This document shows, one piece after another, positions 23,128 to 28,413 of a stretch of 28,413 bases of DNA. Source of the stretch: DASWIP01 sp036397635 (GTDB taxonomy: Bacteria > Actinomycetota > AC-67). The notes beneath the pieces are model-generated. The model was given only the letters and a program-made list of their open reading frames with translations, did no database searches and was not told where the DNA came from. The DNA is taken from NCBI GenBank assembly GCA_036397635.1, contig DASWIP010000081.1:1-28413 (forward strand), given 5' to 3'. Position 1 is the first letter of the stretch; each line of letters begins with the position of its first letter. The position numbers and the translations under genes are program-made.

Positions 23128-24126
23128 ATGACCGTCGAGCGAGCAGCGCCTGATCGGAACCTGGCGCTGGACCTGGTTCGGACCACAGAGGCGGCCGCGC
23201 TCGCCGCCGCGCGCTGGTCCGGCCGCGGGGAGAAGAAGGCGGCAGACCAAGCGGCCGTCGATGCGATGCGCCTGATGTTCAACTCGATCCCGCTGGACGG
23301 CATCGTCGTGATCGGTGAGGGCGAGAAGGATGAAGCGCCGATGTTGTTCAACGGCGAGCACCTCGGGACCGGCGAGCTTCCTGCCGTGGACATCGCCGTC
23401 GATCCGATCGACGGAACCACGCTGCTCAGCAGAGGTCAGGGCGACGCGCTCGCGGTCGTCGCCGCATCGGAGCGTGGAACCATGTTCGATCCCGGCCCGT
23501 GCATGTACATGGAGAAGATCGCGGCGGGACCTCTGGGCGGGAGCGCGTTGGATCTGGACGCCTCGATCGAGGACAACGTCCGCAACGTCGCGAAGGCGCG
23601 CAGCATGGATCCGCAGGACATCACGGTCACGATCCTGGATCGCGAGCGCAACCAGGACGCGATCGATCGGGTGCGTGCGATGGGGTCGCGTGTTCGTTTG
23701 ATCGAGCACGGCGACATCGCCGGCGCGATCAGCGCGGCGATGGAGGGCACCGGCGTCGACGTGCTGTACGGCATCGGCGGCACGCCGGAGGGCGTGACCT
23801 CAGCGGCGGCACTGAGATGTATAGGGGGCACGATCCTCGGTCGCTTGTGGCCCCGCAACGACGAGGAGCGTGCCGCAGCGATCGAGCAGGGATACGACCT
23901 GTCGCGCGTGCTGACCACCGACGACCTGGTCGCAGGCGACAACGTGTTCTTCGCGGCGACCGGCCTGACCGATGGTCCGCTGCTCCAAGGTGTTCGCTAT
24001 CTCCCCGGGGGTGCGACGACCGAGTCGATCGTGATGCGCTCGCGCTCGGGCACGATCCGCCGGATCGCATCGCGCCACCGCTGGGAGAAGCTGACCAAGA
24101 TCTCGAACGTGGAATACCGCGACTGA
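23128..24126 (+). CDS. glpX: Class II fructose-1,6-bisphosphatase
   Basis: 332 residues, normal for GlpX, from the ATG at 23128, preceded by GAGGAGGG six bases upstream. Key motifs: VIGEGEKDEAPML (61-73), the metal-binding DPIDGTTL (92-99), KIAAGPLGG and GIGGTPEGV (215-223) with Glu221, and the lysine-rich end WEKLTKISNVEYRD. It dephosphorylates fructose 1,6-bisphosphate in gluconeogenesis; actinobacteria commonly rely on this Mn2+/Mg2+-dependent class II enzyme as their main FBPase. Single-gene unit with its own -10-like element. Confidence 0.97.
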   Translation: MTVERAAPDRNLALDLVRTTEAAALAAARWSGRGEKKAADQAAVDAMRLMFNSIPLDGIVVIGEGEKDEAPMLFNGEHLGTGELPAVDIAVDPIDGTTLLSRGQGDALAVVAASERGTMFDPGPCMYMEKIAAGPLGGSALDLDASIEDNVRNVAKARSMDPQDITVTILDRERNQDAIDRVRAMGSRVRLIEHGDIAGAISAAMEGTGVDVLYGIGGTPEGVTSAAALRCIGGTILGRLWPRNDEERAAAIEQGYDLSRVLTTDDLVAGDNVFFAATGLTDGPLLQGVRYLPGGATTESIVMRSRSGTIRRIASRHRWEKLTKISNVEYRD

Positions 24127-24140
24127 CCTCCCGAAGTGCT

Positions 24141-24168
24141 TTGACATCCGCGGGGGACTCCGTAGGAT
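24141..24168 (+). promoter_or_regulatory. Near-consensus sigma-A promoter of the CAP gene
   Basis: TTGACA (24141-24146) and TAGGAT (24163-24168) are separated by 16 nt, the best -35/-10 pair I found in the window. Transcription would begin near 24175, just after glpX, and serve the secreted CAP protein. Confidence 0.7.
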
Positions 24169-24213
24169 GCGCGGGACCTTCCCCAGCTTCCAGCCTTGCA
24201 GAGAAGCACGCTG

Positions 24214-24867
24214 TTGGTTCGCACACGAGGGAGGATCCCCCTGCGACGATCTCGTGTCGTCATGGTCGCGCTGCTCACGTTCGCGGCGAATCTCGCGGCG
24301 GCACCCGCGGCCCTCGCGGATGCGGAGTCCGACTTCGTCGGCCGGATCAACGCCGAGCGGCGCGACAGGGGGCTGCGCTCGCTCCAGGTCCGCGGCGATC
24401 TGGCGGCTGCGGCCGAGCGGCACAGCGCGCGCATGGCCCGTGACGGCCGCATCTACCACAACCCTTCGCTACGCTCGGAGGTGAGCGGCTGGACCGTCAT
24501 CGGCGAGAACGTCGGGCGCGGCTCCAGCGTCGGCCAGATCCATCGTGCGTTCATGAGCTCGTCGTCGCATCGCGCGGTGATCCTCAACGCGAAGTACAAC
24601 CAGATCGGCGTCGGCGTGACCCTGCGGGGAGGCACCATGTACGTCTCACAGATCTTCGTCCGCCGTGGCACGACCTCGACGCCCACGACCTCGCGCACGC
24701 CCCGGCGGGCAACGCGCGCCGCACGGCCGGCCGTTGTGGCGTCACCGCGGGCCGATCCGCCGAGGCGCCCCGTTCGTGAGGAGGCGCAGACCGTCGCGCT
24801 GCTCGTGCGGATGATGCGGCAGGACGCCGATCTGCCGCCGGCTCCTCCGCCGCCCGAGCGACCCTAG
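24214..24867 (+). CDS. Secreted CAP/SCP-domain protein
   Basis: 217 residues if it starts at the TTG at 24214; TTG 24196, CTG 24241 (which has GGGAGG at ideal spacing) and ATG 24262 are the other choices. 24214 gives a proper signal peptide: basic VRTRGRIPLRRSR, a hydrophobic core and an ALADA cleavage. The CAP domain (about 40-152) shows FVGRINAERRDRGLRSLQV, His70 in AERHSARMA, GENV (Glu98) and SSSHRAVILN (His119), the family cleft residues. Bacterial CAP proteins may be sterol/lipid binders or proteases; no function can be assigned. The tail (151-217) is Pro/Arg/Thr-rich and disordered. It overlaps the convergent HAD gene by 4 bp. Confidence 0.88.
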   Translation: MVRTRGRIPLRRSRVVMVALLTFAANLAAAPAALADAESDFVGRINAERRDRGLRSLQVRGDLAAAAERHSARMARDGRIYHNPSLRSEVSGWTVIGENVGRGSSVGQIHRAFMSSSSHRAVILNAKYNQIGVGVTLRGGTMYVSQIFVRRGTTSTPTTSRTPRRATRAARPAVVASPRADPPRRPVREEAQTVALLVRMMRQDADLPPAPPPPERP

Positions 24868-25646
24868 CCGCGCTGTGAAGATCGGCGGTTGAGCCACAGG
24901 CCGATCGCGACGCCGGCCGAGAACAGCCCGGCTGCGGCGATCGTGGAGGGGATGCCGATCAGAAGCGCGCGACGCCGCGAGCGCAGCTCGTGGACTGGCC
25001 AGCCGCGCGCGCGCGCGAGGCGACGCAGCTCGTGGTCCGGGTTGACCGCGTGCGGCTCGCCGACCGATTCCAGCAGGGGCATGTCGTTGATCGAGTCCGA
25101 GTACGCGTGCGACTCGCGCAGATCGATCGACCGATCGGCGGCCAGGCGCTCGACCGCCTTGGCCTTCTCGGGCCCGTGGAGCAGCTCGCCTGCCAGCCGC
25201 CCCGTGTATATACCTGAGTCGTCGAGCTCGGAACGTGTGCCGAGCCCGCCGGTCATCCCGAGGCCCTCAGCGATCACCTCGGCGAGCTCCTGCGGCGCCG
25301 CGGTGATCAGCCAGGTCTCGTCGCCGAGCTTGTGATGGTGCTCGATCACGCGTGCGATGTCCTCGTACACGCGCGGCAGGATGCGCTCCTGTGCGATCTC
25401 ACGCCCGAGCTGGCGCAGCTCGTCCTGGTGGCGTCCCTTCACGAATCCGAACGCGGCCTCCTGGATGTCGTCGACCTCGCCCATGCGCTCGCGACCGAGC
25501 GCGACGAACAGGAACTGCGTCCAGGCAAACTTCGCGATGTGGCGCGCGCGCAGGAAGTCCCGCTCGTACAGGCCGCGTGCGAGCAGGAACAGGCTCGAGC
25601 CGGGGATCAGCGTCTTGTCGAGGTCGAAGAACGCCGCGCGGTTCAT
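24864..25646 (-). CDS. HAD-IB (SerB/CicA-like) phosphatase with C-terminal membrane anchor
   Basis: 260 residues from the ATG at 25646. Motif I FFDLDKTLIPGSS (Asp8, Asp10), motif II Thr115 in LITAAP, Lys161 and motif III HAYSDSINDMPLL (Asp184, Asp188) define an HAD-IB phosphohydrolase. The usual C1 cap is present, and a hydrophobic helix at about 227-251 anchors the C-terminus, as in several actinobacterial HAD-IB proteins. Such enzymes include phosphoserine phosphatases and lysophosphatidate-type phosphatases; the anchor suggests a lipid or membrane-proximal substrate. Its start lies in a tandem 22-bp repeat. The upstream copy of its -10-like element is altered. Confidence 0.92.
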   Translation of the reverse strand: MNRAAFFDLDKTLIPGSSLFLLARGLYERDFLRARHIAKFAWTQFLFVALGRERMGEVDDIQEAAFGFVKGRHQDELRQLGREIAQERILPRVYEDIARVIEHHHKLGDETWLITAAPQELAEVIAEGLGMTGGLGTRSELDDSGIYTGRLAGELLHGPEKAKAVERLAADRSIDLRESHAYSDSINDMPLLESVGEPHAVNPDHELRRLARARGWPVHELRSRRRALLIGIPSTIAAAGLFSAGVAIGLWLNRRSSQRG

Positions 25647-25686
25647 GCGCGAGAGTCTAGCGGGTCATGCGCGAGAGTCGAGCGGG
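25643..25686 (-). repeat. Tandem 22-bp duplication of a -10/start-codon module
   Basis: Units 25643-25664 and 25665-25686 are identical except for one base. On the minus strand the gene-proximal copy reads TAGACT, seven bases, then the ATG at 25646 of the HAD gene (leaderless layout). The distal copy has TCGACT in place of TAGACT, losing the invariant A of TANNNT, and its ATG opens only ATG-ACC-CGC-TAG. The pair looks like a recent duplication with one decayed copy. Confidence 0.8.
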
Positions 25687-25700
25687 GGCTGCGCGGAGCC

Positions 25701-26339
25701 CTACTCGAGCGGCCGGATGATCAGCTGGGTCAGCGCGCCGGTGAAGACCGCTTCGGCGTGACCGGTCGCGTCCTCGGCGTGGGTCTCGCTGAGGAAGGTC
25801 GCGTACAGCGTGGCCGGCAGCGCGTCCAGGTCCGCGGCGAACACGAACGGACCGCTCCGGGTGTGCCCGCCGCAACCGTCGCCGGCGCACGACGCACTCA
25901 CGATCGTTTGCCATCCGCCTTCGACGCTATCGTCCCCGAGCCGCACCTGAAGGCTCGCGGAGAGGCCGGTCCCCGAGCCGGATGCCGTCGCCGATGCCTC
26001 GCCGTCGAAGATCGCGATCACCTGTGCCGGCTGTCCGGCGAGCAGCGGGAGGACCTCGCCGAGGTTCCACTGCCGGTACTCGGAGCGTCCGTGCAGCGAG
26101 CAACCGGTCACCGTGACGCCGGCAGACAGCGGCTGGAAGGTGCTGGTCGCCGGATCCGAGGCGGTCGCCGGCACGCCGGCGTCGCCGATCTCGCAAGGAA
26201 GCCTGAGGGCCGAGAGGCCCGTCACCTGTTCGGTGAACGGCGGGACGAACAGCACTGCGACACCCTGCGCCTGCGCAGCCGGCATCGCCGCGCTCGCCGT
26301 GAGCGCCGCAACGATGATCCCAAACGTGATCTTTCGCAT
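25701..26339 (-). CDS. Secreted protein of unknown function downstream of an S15 hydrolase
   Basis: 212 residues from the ATG at 26339, which has GGAG six bases upstream; frames open further upstream have no such site. Signal peptide MRKITFGIIVAALTASAAMPAAQA, then a beta-rich, acidic mature domain with four cysteines (LPCEIGD, TGCSLHG, SCAGDGCGG). I do not recognise the family. It lies 194 bp after the secreted S15 hydrolase gene on the same strand, a second instance in this window of that arrangement. It may be a periplasmic or extracellular binding protein. Gap upstream contains small inverted repeats but no gene. Confidence 0.75.
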   Translation of the reverse strand: MRKITFGIIVAALTASAAMPAAQAQGVAVLFVPPFTEQVTGLSALRLPCEIGDAGVPATASDPATSTFQPLSAGVTVTGCSLHGRSEYRQWNLGEVLPLLAGQPAQVIAIFDGEASATASGSGTGLSASLQVRLGDDSVEGGWQTIVSASCAGDGCGGHTRSGPFVFAADLDALPATLYATFLSETHAEDATGHAEAVFTGALTQLIIRPLE

Positions 26340-26373
26340 CCAGATCTCCGCACGTGGTGCCCGTGGTAACAAT

Positions 26374-26388
26374 CGAACCGGACGTTCG
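26374..26388. promoter_or_regulatory. Small inverted repeat upstream of the secreted protein
   Basis: CGAAC-N5-GTTCG is a perfect inverted repeat 35-49 bp before the ATG at 26339. CGTTC recurs at 26383, 26393 and 26402. It could be an operator; no regulator is implied. Confidence 0.3.
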
Positions 26389-26437
26389 GTGACGTTCCGG
26401 GCGTTCCACTCGTCCTGCTGTCGATACAACGAGCGTA

Positions 26438-26467
26438 CGGACCGCCACGGAGCGTGGCTATAGTCCG
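26438..26467. promoter_or_regulatory. Nested inverted repeat in the intergenic gap
   Basis: Outer arms CGGAC (26438-26442) / GTCCG (26463-26467) enclose a perfect 6-bp stem GCCACG/CGTGGC with a 3-nt loop (26444-26458). It stands between the S15 gene and the following secreted-protein gene. It may be a terminator or operator; no T-run follows. Confidence 0.35.
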
Positions 26468-26503
26468 TTCGTGCCGGTTCACGGTAGACCGTCTTACCCG
26501 CGC

Positions 26504-26548
26504 TCGATCGACCACTGTTCGATCGACAACCGTTCAATCGACAACCGG
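26504..26548 (-). repeat. Three tandem 15-bp repeats across a stop codon
   Basis: Units begin at 26504, 26519 and 26534. On the minus strand they read CCGGTTGTCGATTGA, ACGGTTGTCGATCGA and ACAGTGGTCGATCGA. The first ends with the TGA stop of the S15 hydrolase; the other two have CGA (Arg) there. Because 15 is a multiple of 3, the frame continues as TVVDR repeats if the stop is read through. Confidence 0.8.
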
Positions 26549-28413
26549 CAGCCGCAACCACGAGAGATCAACCATGTGGATGTTGGGCTTCACGATCGTC
26601 AGGTGGTTCGGGGTGTCCGCCGAGTAGATGTCCAGCCGCAACCGATGGCCCACCGCGAAGGTCTTCGCCACGGGCCAGATCTCGATGTCGTAGGAACGCT
26701 GCTCGCCCGCGATCGGCGGATCCAGCGCGGCCGCGGTGTGGAGATGGAACGGCGCCATCAGCGTGCCGTCGATGTAAACGCTCTGCTCCGGGTCGTAGGC
26801 CCGGTGGGATGCACGCAGGTACCCCTGGGTCACCAGCCGCACCGAGCCGTCCGGCGCGACATCCGCAAGCTTCACCACGAAGTCGGTGTCCAGCCACGAC
26901 GGCGTGATCCCGGCGATCCCACCGGTGCCCTCGGGATCCACGGCGCCGGCGTCGAGGCCTTGAACCGCGACGTTGAGCGTCAGCCCGATCGGACCGGCGA
27001 TCGACAGCGGTTCCCCGAGCGTTGCGCTCTGGTAGGTCAGCCCCTTCCCTGAGTCGAGGCGCTGATCGTGCTGGGGGTGCGGTGTCCCCGCCGCGTTATC
27101 CCAGCGCGACAGGATCTCGGCGATGCCCGCGCTCTGGTTGGAGGCGTAGATCCGAGGCTCGTCCGGCGTGATGCCGACGCACACATCGTTGCAACGTGTC
27201 ATCCCCCCTGCGTTATCCAGACGCCACGTCGCGGGCTCCGCCTCCGAGGGGGGCCAGGAGGAGGTGGTGTGCCAGGCACCATCAGACGCGCTCTGCGCGT
27301 TGATGGTGCCGGTCGTCATTTGGAAGTAGCGCACGCGTGGTTCGGAGAACCACGCGGGCGCGGTCGCCCCGCTCGCCTCGCCCTCCAGCCAGTACAGGTA
27401 CCAGTCCGCGAGCTGCTCGCGGAAACCCTGATCCGGCGTGATGAAGTGCGTGCCCGAGTGGTTCCACGGGCCGACGATCAAGAAGTTCGGCCCGCGGTCG
27501 CCGAGTTGCTGCTCGAGCTCGTGCGCGCGCTGGAACGTCAGCAGCTGCCCGCGTGTGAACGCGTCGAACCAGCCCGCGAGGTGAAGCGCCGGCACCCTCA
27601 TGTTCTCGATGCGCGGTAGCGCGCTCGAGTCCTCGTAGAGCTTCTGCGTGAAGGCGGGATCCGAGTCGTCGCTCGTGTACTCGGCGTCTGCGAACGGCTC
27701 GGTCAGATAGGGCACCATCATCGGGTCGTTGTTGCTCAGGTGATCGAGCCACGCGGCTTGCCCCGCCGGCGTGTCGATATCAGTCGGGGGTTGCAGGTAG
27801 TACGCGCTGGTGCCGCTGGACCAGATCAGCCCGAACGACCCGATCACCTGTCCGCCGTGGTAGACGATGTCGCGGTACAGGTCACCGTACGCGCGCTGCG
27901 GTGCGATCGCGGCGAGGTGCGGCGGCGCGGCGGGCACGTCGCCCTGAGCGGTCTCGGGCAGGCTCGCGACCAGGTACTGGATGATCCCCGAGTACGAGCC
28001 GCCGTACATCCCCACGGTGTCCTCGCACAGCGGCGCGTCGTCGGGACCCACCGCCTGGGTCGCCGCCCACTCGACCCACGCGGCCGCGTCGGCCTGCTCG
28101 CGCACGCTGAACACGATGTCGTACTCGCCTTCGGAGCCGCCGGTGCCGCGCGCGTCCACCTCGATCAGTGCGATGCCTTGCGCCGGCAGGAAGCTCGCGC
28201 CTTCCGAGTAGCGCGACTCCTTGCGGTACGGGGTCACCTCGACTACGCACGGGTACAAGTCGTCGCCGTCGGCATCCTCGATGGTCGGCACATACACATC
28301 GGCGGTCATCACGACGCCGTCGTCCATCGCGACGCGCACGTCGGTCATCTTGACGTAGTGGTTGTCGGCGCGCGCGACGCCCAGCACGGACACGGCCAGC
28401 GCGACGACGAGCA
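26534..28413 (-). CDS. Secreted S15/CocE-type hydrolase, 5' partial
   Basis: The start is outside the window: the frame remains open to the right edge, where LVVALAVSVLGVARA is evidently the end of a signal peptide, so the GTG at 28393 is internal. About 625 residues are visible. Numbering from that GTG, the catalytic triad is Ser133 (YGGSYSG, 130-136), Asp277 (AGWFDAFTRG) and His312 (VGPWNHSGTH); the N-terminal DVRVAMDDGVVMTADVY is typical for the CocE/NonD branch of S15. A C-terminal PepX_C beta domain is present (SIAGPIGLTLNVAVQG onward). It shares family but limited identity with the S15 gene at 10675-12621. The stop lies in a triplicated 15-bp repeat. Substrate unknown. Confidence 0.92.
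   Translation of the reverse strand, partial: LVVALAVSVLGVARADNHYVKMTDVRVAMDDGVVMTADVYVPTIEDADGDDLYPCVVEVTPYRKESRYSEGASFLPAQGIALIEVDARGTGGSEGEYDIVFSVREQADAAAWVEWAATQAVGPDDAPLCEDTVGMYGGSYSGIIQYLVASLPETAQGDVPAAPPHLAAIAPQRAYGDLYRDIVYHGGQVIGSFGLIWSSGTSAYYLQPPTDIDTPAGQAAWLDHLSNNDPMMVPYLTEPFADAEYTSDDSDPAFTQKLYEDSSALPRIENMRVPALHLAGWFDAFTRGQLLTFQRAHELEQQLGDRGPNFLIVGPWNHSGTHFITPDQGFREQLADWYLYWLEGEASGATAPAWFSEPRVRYFQMTTGTINAQSASDGAWHTTSSWPPSEAEPATWRLDNAGGMTRCNDVCVGITPDEPRIYASNQSAGIAEILSRWDNAAGTPHPQHDQRLDSGKGLTYQSATLGEPLSIAGPIGLTLNVAVQGLDAGAVDPEGTGGIAGITPSWLDTDFVVKLADVAPDGSVRLVTQGYLRASHRAYDPEQSVYIDGTLMAPFHLHTAAALDPPIAGEQRSYDIEIWPVAKTFAVGHRLRLDIYSADTPNHLTIVKPNIHMVDLSWLRLPVVD

Noticed and set aside
24127..24195. 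Small RNA gene after glpX
   Set aside because: The segment is explained by the TTGACA/TAGGAT promoter and leader of the CAP gene; no independent structure or terminator.
26222..26515. Open frame continuing the S15 frame beyond its stop
   Set aside because: It enters the start of the following secreted-protein gene out of frame and is basic and low in complexity; kept only as a readthrough possibility.
28394..28413. GTG at 28393 as the true start of the right-edge S15 gene
   Set aside because: Codons upstream continue a hydrophobic signal-peptide core to the edge, so the start is outside the window.

Overview
The window is high-GC, densely packed chromosomal DNA with short intergenic gaps and many 1-4 bp overlaps. 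Three features point to Actinomycetota: a mycothiol-conjugate-amidase-type deacetylase, a PhoP/PhoR-like pair whose regulator closely resembles the mycobacterial PhoP family, and many starts preceded at 6-9 nt by a TANNNT -10 hexamer, as in leaderless actinobacterial mRNAs. An F420-type luciferase-like oxidoreductase and a class II fructose bisphosphatase fit too. I cannot place it below phylum; an uncultivated, deep-branching lineage is possible. I see no rRNA, tRNA, CRISPR array, insertion sequence, integrase or phage gene. No gene-free stretch exceeds about 210 bp.

Left part (1-5.6 kb). A SpoIIM-like membrane protein runs off the left edge and converges on a tightly coupled minus-strand operon: GPDPase-type membrane protein, DUF4129, DUF4350, MoxR AAA+ ATPase and DUF58. 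This is the recurrent but poorly understood MoxR/DUF58 membrane-associated chaperone cluster. From 5.8 to 8.4 kb lie a flavin-reductase-fold (PPOX) protein and a convergent two-gene ABC exporter. Its ATPase carries a C-terminal cyclic-nucleotide-binding domain, an uncommon fusion.

Middle (8.4-15.8 kb). A secreted Ig-like/GFW-domain protein is followed by two strong hairpins. Next come a small secreted protein downstream of a secreted S15/CocE-type hydrolase, an alpha/beta hydrolase, and a PhoPR-like two-component system. The regulator's promoter carries TCACAG-type direct repeats in 11/22-bp phase, suggesting autoregulation.

Right part (15.9-28.4 kb). Here are a DUF1295 membrane reductase overlapping an alpha/beta hydrolase, a PrmC-like methyltransferase with HPPY instead of NPPY, exonuclease III, Mca, a cupin, a luciferase-like oxidoreductase, a CrtC/AttH lipocalin-like protein, a possible PUA-like small protein, GlpX, a secreted CAP protein with a near-consensus promoter, a HAD-IB phosphatase with a membrane tail, and a second secreted S15 hydrolase (cut by the right edge) followed by another small secreted protein.

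No single unmistakable new system stands out. The most unusual items are the ABC-cNMP fusion, the HPPY methyltransferase, the twice-seen pairing of an S15 hydrolase with a small secreted protein, the PhoP-box promoter, and a set of short tandem duplications at gene boundaries. One duplicates a start/-10 module and one triplicates a stop-codon segment.
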